From assembly GCF_020529025.1 (NCBI RefSeq), contig NZ_JACNMM010000011.1, positions 62,001 to 126,000 of the forward strand: a DNA stretch of 64,000 bases. The letters are read 5' to 3'. Every line of letters begins with the position of its first letter. Position 1 is the first letter of the stretch. This document shows, one piece after another, positions 43,120 to 52,415 of this stretch. The notes below the pieces were generated by a model. The model had not been told where the DNA came from. It did no database searches and saw only the letters and a list, made by a program, of their open reading frames with translations. The position numbers and the translations under genes are program-made. Origin of the DNA: Oceaniglobus trochenteri (lineage in GTDB: Bacteria; Pseudomonadota; Alphaproteobacteria; Rhodobacterales; Rhodobacteraceae).

Positions 43120-44085
43120 TCAGCCTTTCCAGGTGGCTCCGGCGGCATCGTCGGTGGCGACGATGTGGTAAAGCGCGGCTTCACCGGTCATCGAGGGCAC
43201 GGCGCTGTGGGCGAGGTTCTCGGGCACGCTCATGGTGTCACCGGGCGCCAGGGTGGCCGAGCCGCCATCCCATTCGATACGCCAATGGCCCTTGACCGGC
43301 ATCAGGACCGAGGGGCGGTCATGGGCGTGTTTTTCCTCGGTGGCCGAGGCGCGGGTGAGGAAGTCGATCTCGAACCCCGGCTTGTCGCGGATGATCCCCT
43401 TCTCGCCGATCACCTTGACCGGGCCTTCATTGGCCAGGGCATACATGTCGAGATAGCGGCGCACATAGCCACCCACCACTTCCATGGCGGTGGGGCAGTC
43501 GACCTTGTCGAGTTCGGCCTTGGTGAGAACCGGCATCGGCTTGACGTCATCGGGCAGGTTCTGGCCCTTCTTGGTGTCGTAAAGCTTGCCGTTCTCGCCC
43601 AGCACCAGGCCGTGATCCTTGGCCTCTTCGATGACATGGGGCGCCCAGATCACGCCGCCGCCGGCGTCATCGCCGCCCAGAACCGCCATGATCATCCCGT
43701 AGTCGGTGCCGATGTTCTCGAACCCGCGGAAGATGTTGGTGGGAATGTTGAAGATGTCGCCCTCTTCCAGGATCACCTCGCCGGCGTCGCCCTTTTCGCC
43801 CCAGAAGAACCGCCAGCGGCCCGACAGGATGAAGAACACCTCGGCGGTGCGGTGATTGTGCAGCGAGTTGCGGCACTTGGGCGGCTGGCCCGCCGCACCG
43901 ATGTTGAAACCGTGCGGCGTGGTGATGTGGACATGCTGATCGGGGGATTCCGATACGCCGCCACCGATGATGGTGAAGTTTTCCTTCAGGTTCGAGCCGG
44001 GTGTGTGGGCGTCGATGAAGGCAGTCTTGCAGGGTTGCAGATCGCCGTAACGGACGATGCGCGATTCCATGTCTTGCGGGGTCAT
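43120..44085 (-). CDS. cupin domain-containing protein (two cupins)
   Basis: A 321-residue bicupin. The first cupin (about 70-145) has CRNSLHNHRTAEVFFILSG and DIFNIPTNIFRGFENIG; the second (about 225-310) has KHAHDRPSVLMPVKGHWRIEW and DTMSVPENLAHSAV. Histidines in both halves could bind a metal, as in bicupin dioxygenases and isomerases. AAGGAA precedes the ATG. The reaction is unknown; ring cleavage, isomerisation or ligand sensing are all possible. It follows the three SnoaL-like genes after a palindromic hairpin. Confidence 0.78.
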   Translation of the reverse strand: MTPQDMESRIVRYGDLQPCKTAFIDAHTPGSNLKENFTIIGGGVSESPDQHVHITTPHGFNIGAAGQPPKCRNSLHNHRTAEVFFILSGRWRFFWGEKGDAGEVILEEGDIFNIPTNIFRGFENIGTDYGMIMAVLGGDDAGGGVIWAPHVIEEAKDHGLVLGENGKLYDTKKGQNLPDDVKPMPVLTKAELDKVDCPTAMEVVGGYVRRYLDMYALANEGPVKVIGEKGIIRDKPGFEIDFLTRASATEEKHAHDRPSVLMPVKGHWRIEWDGGSATLAPGDTMSVPENLAHSAVPSMTGEAALYHIVATDDAAGATWKG

Positions 44086-44158
44086 TGGTCGTTCCTTTTG
44101 AATGCTTTACGTTCTCTGATGTTCAGGTGCGGTGCGGCATGCTGGGCGGGCGCAGGTT

Positions 44159-44180
44159 CAGCCGGCGCGCGCGCCGGCTG
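44159..44180 (-). terminator. intercistronic palindrome between SnoaL-like and cupin genes
   Basis: A perfect 22-base palindrome whose halves are CAGCCGGCGCG and CGCGCCGGCTG. It lies in the 138-base gap between the third SnoaL-like gene and the cupin gene. It could form a hairpin in RNA that sets differential stability along the array. No T-run. Confidence 0.45.
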
Positions 44181-44223
44181 GCAAGGAACCCGTGCCGGGC
44201 CGTCAGATGGGCCAGAGGTTGGA

Positions 44224-45192
44224 TCATTCGCGACCGGCCTCGTGCAGCAGGATCTGTTTCCAGATCGCCACCTCGTCCCAAAGGCTCCACTCGCGGCGCA
44301 GGCCCCAGGGGCCGAACTCGGCATGGGTGAAGCCCATGATGTGAACGGGCGCCCCGGTGGGCGGGCCGTAAATCCCGTGGCCGGTATGGGTGCCCGTCAG
44401 GCTCCAGCGGATGGCGGCGCGGTCGGGTTGCCCGGCATCCGAACGCCCGATGCGGTGATCGACCGAAAAGGTCGAATCCGGGAAGGCGGTGCGCAACTGC
44501 ATCCACTGCGCCTCGGCGAAGGGGCGGCCCCAGCCGGTGACGCCGCCCGCATGATAAAGGTTCACCGCGCGGTCGTAGGTTTCACCGATCACGGCGAAAT
44601 CGAAATCCATGATGCGGGTCACGATACCGGCCAACTTCTCGCCCAGGGGGTGATCGTTGCCCTTGCCGCTGTAGGGGCCGGGGCGGTCCTGGTCGGGCGT
44701 GAAGGGGCGCAGGGCGCTCCCCGCGCCGCCTTCGCGTTCGATGCTCTGCGCGGCCCAGTCGCGCGGGCTGTGGCCCAGCTGTTGCACCATGGCGGAAATG
44801 TCATAGCACAGCCATTCGTCGGTGATCACCTCGTCCTGGACGAAGCAATCCGCGATGGCGCGCGCCGCCACCACCCGCCCCGTGGGCGGGCCGAAAACGC
44901 CATGCCCGGTATGGGTGCCGATGATCATCGAGCGGTGCGAGGAAAGGTAACCCTGGTCGGCGTCGCCCGACCAGATCACGTCATCGCCCAGGATCTGGCG
45001 GTCGGGAAAGGCGGAAAGCGAGGCGAGCGTGTCCTTGATGACGCCGTCGTTGCCCTCGATCAGGCCAACGGTCGAGCGCATGACGATATCCTTGCCATAG
45101 CTCTGCAAAAGCGAGCCGATCTGGCGCCCTTCCCAGATTTCATAAGTAACGCCCTGGATATAGTCGGGCAGGTTGGCAAATCGTGCGGTCAT
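44224..45192 (-). CDS. SnoaL/NTF2-like protein, paralogue 3 of the tandem set
   Basis: A 322-residue protein made of two NTF2-like (SnoaL) halves. The N-half has DYIQGVTYEIWEGRQIGSLL, then SSHRSMIIGTHTGHGVFGPP, and IADCF with DEWLCYD. The C-half repeats the core as WSLTGTHTGHGIYGPPTGAP followed by MGFTHAEFGPWGLRREWSL. The fold is used by polyketide cyclases, isomerases and dehydratases with small hydrophobic pockets. The ATG overlaps the previous paralogue's stop (ATGA). Three such genes in a row suggest one hetero-oligomeric enzyme or three similar reactions. Confidence 0.78.
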   Translation of the reverse strand: MTARFANLPDYIQGVTYEIWEGRQIGSLLQSYGKDIVMRSTVGLIEGNDGVIKDTLASLSAFPDRQILGDDVIWSGDADQGYLSSHRSMIIGTHTGHGVFGPPTGRVVAARAIADCFVQDEVITDEWLCYDISAMVQQLGHSPRDWAAQSIEREGGAGSALRPFTPDQDRPGPYSGKGNDHPLGEKLAGIVTRIMDFDFAVIGETYDRAVNLYHAGGVTGWGRPFAEAQWMQLRTAFPDSTFSVDHRIGRSDAGQPDRAAIRWSLTGTHTGHGIYGPPTGAPVHIMGFTHAEFGPWGLRREWSLWDEVAIWKQILLHEAGRE

Positions 45193-46169
45193 TCCACGTT
45201 CCCCGTGTGCAGGTGAATCTGTTTCCACACCGAAACCTCGTCGATCAGGGTGAATTCGCGGCGCAGGCCCCATTCGCCCCATTCGGCATGGGTAATGCCC
45301 ATGACGTGAACCTCGGCCCCGGTGGGGGCGCCGAAGAAGCCCGGCCCCGAATGCTTGCCGGTCAATGACCAGCGCACCGCGGCGCGGTTCGGCGTGCCCG
45401 GGTCCGAGCGGCCGATCTGGTGATGGGTTTCGAATGTCGCCGTCGGAAAGGAGGACCGCAGGCGCATCCAGTCGGTTTCGGCGAACTCATGGGACCAGCC
45501 GCCGCGCGACCCCCAGTGTTCGGTGCGCACGGCGCGGTCGTATTCCTTGCGGATGACGGTGAAATCCTTGTCCATCATCCGGGTCAGGATATCGGCAAGG
45601 CGCGCGCCCCATTCGTTGTCGTTGCCGCGCCCGGTATAGGGGCCCTGCACATCGTCGCGGGGGTGGAAGGGGCGCTGGCAGGCCTCGGGGCCGCCTTCAT
45701 CGCGGATCAGGTCGCGGGCGAATTCGGCCGGATCTCCGCCCAGCTGGCGCACGATGCCGCCGGCATCGCGGATCAGCCATTCGTCGTCGATGACATCGGC
45801 CTTGGCGGCGCAATCGGCAATCGCGCGGATTTCAAAAGACCTGCCAGTGGGCGCGCCGAACAGGCCATGCCCGGTATGGGTGCCGGTGGTCACCAGGCGG
45901 TGCGAGGACAGGTAACGCCCCTCTTCCGGCCCCTCGGACCAGATCACGTCTTCGCCGTAAAGCTGGCGGTCGGGGAATTCGGCAAGGGTGGCCAGGGTAC
46001 CGTCGATCACCCCTTCGTTGCCCCGCACCATCCCCGAGGGAAAGCGCATGGGAATGTCCTTGCCGTAATAGCGGTGCAGGGTCGAAAGGCCCCGATCCTC
46101 CCAGATTTCCTTGGTGATCTTCAGAATGTAGTCGGGCAGATCCTTGAACTGATTGGAGAAATCTTTCAT
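45189..46169 (-). CDS. SnoaL/NTF2-like protein, paralogue 2 of the tandem set
   Basis: A 326-residue two-half NTF2-like protein, clearly related to its neighbours: DYILKITKEIWEDRGLSTL, SSHRLVTTGTHTGHGLFGAP, IADCAAKADVIDDEWLIRD in the N-half, and WSLTGKHSGPGFFGAPTGAE with MGITHAEWGEWGLRREFTL in the C-half. The second His of the N-half THTGHG motif has no counterpart in the C-half (KHSGPG). ATGA overlaps link it to both neighbours. Function unknown. Confidence 0.78.
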   Translation of the reverse strand: MKDFSNQFKDLPDYILKITKEIWEDRGLSTLHRYYGKDIPMRFPSGMVRGNEGVIDGTLATLAEFPDRQLYGEDVIWSEGPEEGRYLSSHRLVTTGTHTGHGLFGAPTGRSFEIRAIADCAAKADVIDDEWLIRDAGGIVRQLGGDPAEFARDLIRDEGGPEACQRPFHPRDDVQGPYTGRGNDNEWGARLADILTRMMDKDFTVIRKEYDRAVRTEHWGSRGGWSHEFAETDWMRLRSSFPTATFETHHQIGRSDPGTPNRAAVRWSLTGKHSGPGFFGAPTGAEVHVMGITHAEWGEWGLRREFTLIDEVSVWKQIHLHTGNVE

Positions 46170-47188
46170 TCGTGCATTCCGGTCTGAAGGTGGATCTGTT
46201 TCCAGATCGCTGTTTCGTCGATCAGGGTGAATTCGCGGCGGATCGTCGGTTTGCCCCAGGCGCCGGTTCCGGCATAGGGCCCGAAATCGGCGTGACTTAT
46301 CCCCATGATGTAAACCTCGGCCCCTGTCGGGCGGCCAAAGCGGCCCCAGCCCGCGTGCCTGCCGTGCAGGCTCCAGCGCAGGGCGGCGCGGGGCGGCATC
46401 AACGGATCGTCGCGGCCGATGACATGCTCGATCCTGAACACCGCGTCCGGGAAGGCGGCGCGCAACCCCATCCAGAACCGGTCGGCATCGCCCCAGCCCA
46501 GCCCGTCGAACCCGGCGGGATAGTGCAATTCCACCGCCCGGTCATAGCTGCGGGGGATCACGTCCATGTCGGCGGCCATGATGTTGTTGATGGTGGCCGC
46601 ATACCGCTGGCCCCATTCGTTGTCGTTGCCCTGCCGGGTATAGGGGCCGGCCACGTCGTTTGCCGGGCACATGGGTTTGACGCAGGCCTCGGGGCCACCT
46701 TCCCGCGCGATCAGATCGCGGCTCCAGTCGCGGGGATCGAACCCCATCTGGCGCACGATCGCGGATTGATCGCGCACCAGCCATTCGTCGTAGACCGCAT
46801 CGTCGCGGATCGCGCAGTCGGCCAGGATCCGATAGGAAACACGCTTGCCGGTGGGGTTGCCATACATGCCCGGCTGGTCGTGGGTCGCCGTACAGATCAA
46901 CCGGTGCGACGACAGGAAGGCATCCGAGGTATCGCTGGCCCCTTCGGGATCGTCGCACCAGATCACGTCTTCGCCCAGAAGCTCGCGGTCGGGAAATTCG
47001 GCCAGGGTTGCCATGGTCGCGGCAATCACGTTGGTGTTGTCCACCACCACCGAGGCAGGGGACCGCACGATCAGCCCATCGGCATAGCGATGGCGAAGCG
47101 AGCCGATCTTGCGATCTTCCCAGATTTCCTTGGTGATGCCGATGATGAAATGCGGCACATCCTGCCACTTGGGGTCAAAGCCACGCAT
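46166..47188 (-). CDS. SnoaL/NTF2-like protein, paralogue 1 of the tandem set
   Basis: A 340-residue two-half NTF2-like protein and the most divergent of the three. It has HFIIGITKEIWEDRKIGSL, SSHRLICTATHDQPGMYGNP, LADCAIRDDAVYDEWLVRD, and in the C-half WSLHGRHAGWGRFGRPTGAE with MGISHADFGPYAGTGAWG before the RREFTLIDE strand. The insert between the last two elements is unique to this copy. Its ATG directly abuts the stop of the LacI gene. Function unknown. Confidence 0.78.
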   Translation of the reverse strand: MRGFDPKWQDVPHFIIGITKEIWEDRKIGSLRHRYADGLIVRSPASVVVDNTNVIAATMATLAEFPDRELLGEDVIWCDDPEGASDTSDAFLSSHRLICTATHDQPGMYGNPTGKRVSYRILADCAIRDDAVYDEWLVRDQSAIVRQMGFDPRDWSRDLIAREGGPEACVKPMCPANDVAGPYTRQGNDNEWGQRYAATINNIMAADMDVIPRSYDRAVELHYPAGFDGLGWGDADRFWMGLRAAFPDAVFRIEHVIGRDDPLMPPRAALRWSLHGRHAGWGRFGRPTGAEVYIMGISHADFGPYAGTGAWGKPTIRREFTLIDETAIWKQIHLQTGMHE

Positions 47189-48205
47189 TCAGATTTCACC
47201 TGTGTTTCTTGTTGAACTGCGCACCATCAGATCGCCGGCGATCTTGACGCGCTCGGGTTCGGTCTGGGTTCCCTCGATCCGGCGCATCAGCATGTCGACC
47301 GTGGCCGCCACCAGGCGGTTGATCGGCTGGCGATAGCTGGTCAGGTCATAGGCCGGCCAGGCGGCGATGGGCGTATCGTCGAAACCGGCAACCGCCACAT
47401 CCTCGGGGATGCGCAGGCCCAGTTTCGAGCGCAGCACATCCATCACCGCAAAGGCCATGTGATCGTTGCAGACGAAGACGGCATCGGGAATGTCGCGCCC
47501 GGTGAACATCTCGAAGGCTGCGGTGCGGGCGTCGGCATAGACGAAGTTGCCCCTCTGGCGGGCCGTGATCTCCAGCCCGGCCTCGGCCAGCCCGGCCCGG
47601 AAGCCCGCCTCGCGGTCACGCTGGGTCGAGGCTTCTTCCAGCCCCGCGATATAGCCGATGTGGCGGTGGCCGTCGGCGGCAAAGCGTGCCGCGATCATCC
47701 TGCCGCCAAGATGGTTGTCCGACGTGACGGTACACATGCGCGCATCGTCCTGTTCGCGGTTGAACAGGACCACCGGGATGCCATGCTCGTGGCACTTGCC
47801 CGACAGCACCGATGACATCGACACCGAGGCAAGCACGATCCCGTCGACCTGGTAATCCAGGATTTCGCGCATCACGTCCTCGACATCGCCCACGGTGGGC
47901 GAGGACATGAAGACCAGCACATGATAGCCCTTGTTCTGAAGGGCCACGGAAAGACGTTCCACCACCTCGGGGTAGAACTGGTTTTCCAGATAGGCCACGA
48001 CAAGGCCGATGATCCGGCTGCGCCCGGTGATCATCGCGCGGGCCAGGATGTTGGGCCGATAACCCAGGTCTTCGGCGGCGCGCAGCACCTTGTCGCGCAT
48101 GGCCTTCGACACGCTGGCGCCGGGGGTAAAGACACGGCTGACCGCCGATTGGCTGACCCCCGCGCAGCGCGCAACCTCCAGCGATGTCACCCGTTCATTT
48201 GGCAT
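47189..48205 (-). CDS. LacI-family transcriptional regulator
   Basis: A 338-residue repressor with helix-turn-helix VTSLEVARCAGVSQSAVSRVF near residues 6-26, hinge RPNILARAMITGRSR, and a sugar-binding-type sensor domain (IPVVLFNREQDDARMCTVTSD, DAVFVCNDHMAFAVMDVL, VAVAGFDDTPIAAWPAYDLTS). The ATG at 48205 shares one base with the SDR stop. Because it is embedded in the array, it is co-expressed with it. Operator copies at 37825, 54907 and 55457 are its likely targets. Confidence 0.86.
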   Translation of the reverse strand: MPNERVTSLEVARCAGVSQSAVSRVFTPGASVSKAMRDKVLRAAEDLGYRPNILARAMITGRSRIIGLVVAYLENQFYPEVVERLSVALQNKGYHVLVFMSSPTVGDVEDVMREILDYQVDGIVLASVSMSSVLSGKCHEHGIPVVLFNREQDDARMCTVTSDNHLGGRMIAARFAADGHRHIGYIAGLEEASTQRDREAGFRAGLAEAGLEITARQRGNFVYADARTAAFEMFTGRDIPDAVFVCNDHMAFAVMDVLRSKLGLRIPEDVAVAGFDDTPIAAWPAYDLTSYRQPINRLVAATVDMLMRRIEGTQTEPERVKIAGDLMVRSSTRNTGEI

Positions 48206-48960
48206 CAGTCTGCTGTCCAACCTCCGTCGATCATCAATGCCGTGCCCGTTACCAGGGCCGAGGCGTTAGAGGCCAGATAGACCACCGCGCCCATGATGTC
48301 TTCGACTTCGCCGATGCGGCCAAGCTTGATCTTCTCTTCGATCCACTTGCGCCGTTCGGGGTTCTGCAGGGTCTGTTCCCCCAGGGGGGTGCGGATGAAG
48401 GTCGGACAGATCGAGTTGATGCGGATGCCGGATTTGCCCCACTCGATGGCCATGGATTTGATCATCCCCTCCAGCCCATGCTTGGAGGCACAATAGAGCG
48501 CCCTCTCGATCCCGCCGACATGGCCCATCTGGCTGCCGATATGGATGATCGAACCGCCCTTGTCGCTCATGGCACGGGCCGCTTCTGCCGAGAGGAAATA
48601 GGCCGCCCGCAGGTTCACGCCCATGACGGCGTCGAAATCTTCGGGCGTGGTGTCCAGCGCGGCGGAATGGCGGGCAAGACCGGCGGAATTGACGACCACA
48701 TCAAGGGATTGCCCGCGCATCGTCCTGCGCATCGCCTCCAGATCACCGATGTCGAGGGCCAGCGCCTCGGCGCTCCAGCCCTTTTCCCGCATCTGCGCGA
48801 CGGTGTCCTGCAACCGGTCGACCCCGCGCGCGGCGCAGACCACATGGGCCCCCGCCTCGGCCAGGGCGACCGCGCAGGCCTGACCGATGCCCGAAGAGGC
48901 ACCGGTGACAAGCGCGCGCTTGCCGTCAAGCCGCATGGTCGGTGCCTTGGGAAGGGTCAT
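48205..48960 (-). CDS. SDR family NAD(P)-dependent oxidoreductase
   Basis: A 251-residue classical SDR with TGASSGIG near 19-26, NSAG, a serine in [11 protein letters not shown] and the catalytic YCASK. The start [20 protein letters not shown] overlaps the HisD-like stop (ATGA). It would oxidise or reduce a hydroxy/keto group in the cytoplasm, next to the HisD-like alcohol dehydrogenase in the same operon. Confidence 0.83.
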   Translation of the reverse strand: MTLPKAPTMRLDGKRALVTGASSGIGQACAVALAEAGAHVVCAARGVDRLQDTVAQMREKGWSAEALALDIGDLEAMRRTMRGQSLDVVVNSAGLARHSAALDTTPEDFDAVMGVNLRAAYFLSAEAARAMSDKGGSIIHIGSQMGHVGGIERALYCASKHGLEGMIKSMAIEWGKSGIRINSICPTFIRTPLGEQTLQNPERRKWIEEKIKLGRIGEVEDIMGAVVYLASNASALVTGTALMIDGGWTAD

Positions 48961-50285
48961 TCCGCCGCCTCGGGAAGACGGGCCGGGCCGCCATAGGGCA
49001 CGTTGATCCCGCCATAGCGCCGCACACGCAGGTTGCACTGCTCGGCATGGCCGACGAAGCCTTCCAGCAGGCAGAGGCGCGAGCCATAGGCCCCGATCCG
49101 GGCGGCGGCCTCATCCGTCGTCACCTTCTGATAGCTGTGGGTCTTGAGGTACTTGCCAACCCAAAGCCCCCCGGTATAGCGGCCCGCCTTCTTCGTCGGC
49201 AGCGTGTGGTTGGTGCCAATCACCTTGTCGCCATTGGCCACGTTGGTGCGCGGCCCAAGGAACAGCGCGCCATAAGAGGTCATCTTCTCCAGGAACCAGT
49301 CGTCGCGGTCGGTCATCACCTGAACATGTTCCGAGGCGATATCGTCGGCCACTTCCAGCATCTCGTCATAGGTATCGCAGACGATCACTTCGCCGTAGTC
49401 TTCCCAGCTGACCTTGGCGGTGCCGGCGGTCGGCAGGATGCCCAGGATGCGGTCGATCTCTTCCAGCGTCTCGCGGGCGAGCTTTTCCGAGTTGGTCACC
49501 AGGACAGCGGGCGAGTTATAGCCATGTTCGGCCTGGCCCAGCAGGTCGGTCGCGCAGATTTCGGCATCGACGGTTTCGTCCGCGATGACCATGGTTTCGG
49601 TCGGGCCGGCGAAAAGGTCGATCCCGACCCGCCCGAAAAGCTGGCGCTTGGCCTCGGCCACGAAGGCATTGCCGGGGCCGACCAGCAGGTGAACCGGCGC
49701 GATGCTTTCGGTTCCGATCGCCATGGCGCCCACCGCCTGGATGCCGCCCAGCACATAGATTTCATCGGCGCCGCCCAGGTGCATCGCCGCGATCACGGCG
49801 GGGTTCGGTTCGCCGTTGAAAGGGGGCGTGCAGGCGATGATGCGCGGCACACCCGCCACCTTTGCAGTGGCCACCGACATATGGGCCGAGGCCACCATGG
49901 GAAACTTGCCGCCCGGAACATAGCAGCCGACGGATTGCACCGGGATGTTCTTGTGGCCCAGAATGACGCCTGGCAGGGTTTCCACCTCGATATCCAGCAT
50001 CGAGTCGCGCTGTGCCTGGGCAAAGTTCGTCACCTGCTCTTGCGCGAATTTGATATCGGCCAGGTCCTGGGGGCTGACCTTGGCGATCAGCGCCTGGATT
50101 TCTGCCTCGGTCAGGCGATAGGTTTCGCGGTCGTACTTGTCGAATTTCACGGCCAGCTCGCGCACGGCGGCATCGCCGCGATCCTCGATATCCTTCAGCG
50201 TCGCGGCCACGACGCTGGCGGTTTTCGCATCATCCTCTGCCCGGTCTGCTTCGGGTTTGCCGCGCTTGAGATATGTGATGGTCAT
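48957..50285 (-). CDS. histidinol dehydrogenase-family NAD-dependent dehydrogenase (HisD/HpsN-like), copy 2
   Basis: A 442-residue HisD-fold protein. Residues expected for zinc binding and catalysis are present: LLGQAEHGY (Gln, His), ASEHVQVM (Glu, His), [14 protein letters not shown] (Asp, His) and [13 protein letters not shown] (late His). It resembles the HpsN-type sulfopropanediol dehydrogenase branch more than biosynthetic HisD. GAGGA precedes the ATG. It differs clearly from copy 1 at 37902, so the two may act on different alcohols. It follows the ABC ATPase gene after 168 bases containing a large hairpin. Confidence 0.82.
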   Translation of the reverse strand: MTITYLKRGKPEADRAEDDAKTASVVAATLKDIEDRGDAAVRELAVKFDKYDRETYRLTEAEIQALIAKVSPQDLADIKFAQEQVTNFAQAQRDSMLDIEVETLPGVILGHKNIPVQSVGCYVPGGKFPMVASAHMSVATAKVAGVPRIIACTPPFNGEPNPAVIAAMHLGGADEIYVLGGIQAVGAMAIGTESIAPVHLLVGPGNAFVAEAKRQLFGRVGIDLFAGPTETMVIADETVDAEICATDLLGQAEHGYNSPAVLVTNSEKLARETLEEIDRILGILPTAGTAKVSWEDYGEVIVCDTYDEMLEVADDIASEHVQVMTDRDDWFLEKMTSYGALFLGPRTNVANGDKVIGTNHTLPTKKAGRYTGGLWVGKYLKTHSYQKVTTDEAAARIGAYGSRLCLLEGFVGHAEQCNLRVRRYGGINVPYGGPARLPEAAE

Positions 50286-50365
50286 GTCTTGTCCTCGTTT
50301 GAAATTTCGGGCGCCGGTGAAGATCCTCTAGGCGCTTGCATCCTTGCCCGTCGAATTGGTCGCGG

Positions 50366-50401
50366 CCCTGCCAGACCGCCGTCGGGGCGACACTGGCAGG
50401 G
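50366..50401 (-). terminator. intercistronic hairpin between ABC ATPase and HisD-like gene
   Basis: CCCTGCCAG (50366-50374) pairs perfectly with CTGGCAGGG (50393-50401). The 18-base loop can form a small inner stem (CGCC with GGCG). It lies in the 168-base gap between the transporter genes and the enzyme genes, where attenuation would separate their expression levels. Confidence 0.5.
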
Positions 50402-50453
50402 GCCGATCTGCCGCGAACCGGCCGCGCCTGGCGGTCGGATCGCGGATTTTGCG

Positions 50454-51509
50454 TCATCCGTGGGCGATCCTTTCGCCGGTCTTGGTGTCGAAGAGGTGGC
50501 AGATGGCTGCGGGGATGCGGGCCTTTACCACTTCGCCGATCTCGGCGCGGTATTCCTTGTTGGTCTTGATCGACACCAGCGAGCCGGCCAGCCGCCAGGT
50601 TATCATCGACGCCTCGCCCAGAAGCTCGATCGAATACATCGGCGCCGAGATCTGCGCCTCTTCCTCGACGATCTCGGCATCCTCGGCGCGAAAGCCCAGC
50701 GTCACGTTCCCCGAGGCGCTTGCCGGCAGGCCCTCGACCCGGATGCCGTCGGCGCTGAAGACGCCATCCTCAAGCCGCCCCTCGACAAGGTTCATGGCGG
50801 GCGAGCCGATGAAGCTGGCGACGAAGGTGTTGGCGGGGTTGTCGTAGATGTCGGTCGGGGTGCCGACCTGCTGGATCTTGCCCTTGTTCATCACCACCAC
50901 GCGGTCGGCCAGGGTCATCGCCTCGATCTGGTCGTGGGTCACGTAGACCGTCGTGGTCTTCAGCTTGGATTGCAGGTTCTTGATCTGCGCGCGGGTGCTG
51001 ACGCGCAGCTTCGCATCCAGGTTCGACAGCGGTTCGTCCATCAGGAACACCGTGGGCTTGCGCACGATGGCGCGCCCCAGGGCCACGCGCTGGCGCTGCC
51101 CGCCCGAAAGTTCCGCAGGCCGGCGGTCCATGAAATCCTCAAGCTCGACCATCGCGATGGCCTTCATGACCATGTCGTGATGCTGGTCCTTGGGCACCTT
51201 GCGCACCCGCAGCGGAAAGCGGATGTTCTCGTAGACCGAAAGGTTCGGGTAGAGCCCGTAGGACTGGAACACCATCGAGATGTCGCGGTCCTTCGGTTCA
51301 AGGTCGTTGACCACCTTGTCGCCCAGAAGGATCTGCCCGTCGGTCACATCCTCAAGCCCCGCGATCATCCGCATGGTGGTGGATTTGCCGCAGCCCGAGG
51401 GGCCCAGCAGAACCAGGAATTCCTGGTCCGCGATGTCGAGATCGAAGTTCTCGACCCCCACGAACGAGCCCCAGCGCTTGTTCACGTTCTTGAGTTGAAG
51501 TCTGGCCAT
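50454..51509 (-). CDS. sugar-type ABC transporter ATP-binding protein (UgpC/MalK type)
   Basis: A 351-residue ATPase with Walker A GPSGCGKST, signature LSGGQRQRVALGRA, Walker B VFLMDEPLSNLDA and H-loop YVTHDQIEA, then a C-terminal regulatory domain. It starts MARLQLKNVNKRWGSF. It is the motor of the importer encoded at 51523-54782, the transporter of the SnoaL/HisD-like gene set. Confidence 0.9.
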   Translation of the reverse strand: MARLQLKNVNKRWGSFVGVENFDLDIADQEFLVLLGPSGCGKSTTMRMIAGLEDVTDGQILLGDKVVNDLEPKDRDISMVFQSYGLYPNLSVYENIRFPLRVRKVPKDQHHDMVMKAIAMVELEDFMDRRPAELSGGQRQRVALGRAIVRKPTVFLMDEPLSNLDAKLRVSTRAQIKNLQSKLKTTTVYVTHDQIEAMTLADRVVVMNKGKIQQVGTPTDIYDNPANTFVASFIGSPAMNLVEGRLEDGVFSADGIRVEGLPASASGNVTLGFRAEDAEIVEEEAQISAPMYSIELLGEASMITWRLAGSLVSIKTNKEYRAEIGEVVKARIPAAICHLFDTKTGERIAHG

Positions 51510-51522
51510 TGGAAAAACCCCC

Positions 51523-52404
51523 TTATCCCTTGACGGCGCCGGCGGTCAGGCCGCTCACGATTTGACGTTGGAAGAACAGGATCAGCACGAAGAGCGGAAC
51601 AATGGCCGAAACCACGGCCGCCACGGCATACATCACCTTGCCCTCTTCCTGGGTCGATCCCAGGAACGAGTTGATTTTCGGGATCATCGTCGCGTTTTCC
51701 TGCGTCAGCAGCATCGAGGTGACCGTGAAATCATTGTAGGCCAGCAGGAAGCTGAACAGGCCCGTCGTCACCACGCCGGGCCACATGACCGGGATGATGG
51801 CCAGGCGGAACGCCTGGAACCGGGTGCACCCATCCACCATCGCGGCCTCGTCCAGGTCTTTCGGGATCGAAAGAAAGAACGAATGCAGCATCCACAGGGT
51901 GAAGGGCTGGTTGATCGCCACCAGGACGATGATCGTGGTGGGCAGGTAGCCCCAGATGTTCAGCTCGAAGAAGGGCAGAAGATAGCCCGAAACCAGCGTC
52001 ACATGGGGCATCGCCCGGAACACCAGCGCTGCCATCAGCAGCCAGAAGGTGTACTTGAAACCCGACCGCGCCAGGGCATAGCCCCCCAGCGTGCCCAGGG
52101 TCAGCGAGATGACGACCGTGAAGAAGACCACGATCGAGGTATTGATGACGGCCCGCCAGAATTCCTGCTGGACCCAGGCGCCCTCATATCCCGCGCCGGT
52201 GAAGGCACTGCCGTTCTGGCGCTGGGTGACGGGGCCGGTAATCGCGTTCATCCAGTCGGCCCGCGAGAAGAAGTCACCCTCGACCTTGAAGGAACCCCAC
52301 ATGGTCCACAGGAAAGGAAAGGCGGCGACCACAAGCCAGAACAGGACAAAGGCGGTCGACACGAAGACCAGCGAAGGCGGTTTTCTATTTGCTAGATTTG
52401 CCAT
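51523..52404 (-). CDS. ABC transporter permease (MalG-like)
   Basis: A 293-residue CUT1 permease with six membrane spans, first at LVFVSTAFVLFWLVVAAFPFLW. The EAA loop is DLDEAAMVDGCTRFQAFRLAIIP and the C-terminus GLTAGAVKG. It lies 11 bases below the other permease and 13 above the ATPase gene. Confidence 0.88.
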   Translation of the reverse strand: MANLANRKPPSLVFVSTAFVLFWLVVAAFPFLWTMWGSFKVEGDFFSRADWMNAITGPVTQRQNGSAFTGAGYEGAWVQQEFWRAVINTSIVVFFTVVISLTLGTLGGYALARSGFKYTFWLLMAALVFRAMPHVTLVSGYLLPFFELNIWGYLPTTIIVLVAINQPFTLWMLHSFFLSIPKDLDEAAMVDGCTRFQAFRLAIIPVMWPGVVTTGLFSFLLAYNDFTVTSMLLTQENATMIPKINSFLGSTQEEGKVMYAVAAVVSAIVPLFVLILFFQRQIVSGLTAGAVKG

Positions 52405-52415
52405 GGTGGCCCCCC

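Noticed and set aside
42286-45216. A 976-codon open frame on the plus strand across the cupin and SnoaL-like genes
   Set aside because: It is antisense to three well-supported genes, has biased composition (His, Gly, Arg rich) and no recognisable domain; high GC makes such long shadow frames common.
37902-50285. Naming the two HisD-like genes hisD
   Set aside because: They sit in a catabolic regulon, are duplicated and lack other his genes nearby; the fold alone does not show histidinol as substrate.
48942-51533. An 863-codon plus-strand frame antisense to the HisD-like and ABC ATPase genes
   Set aside because: It mirrors the codon pattern of the minus-strand genes and has no family features.
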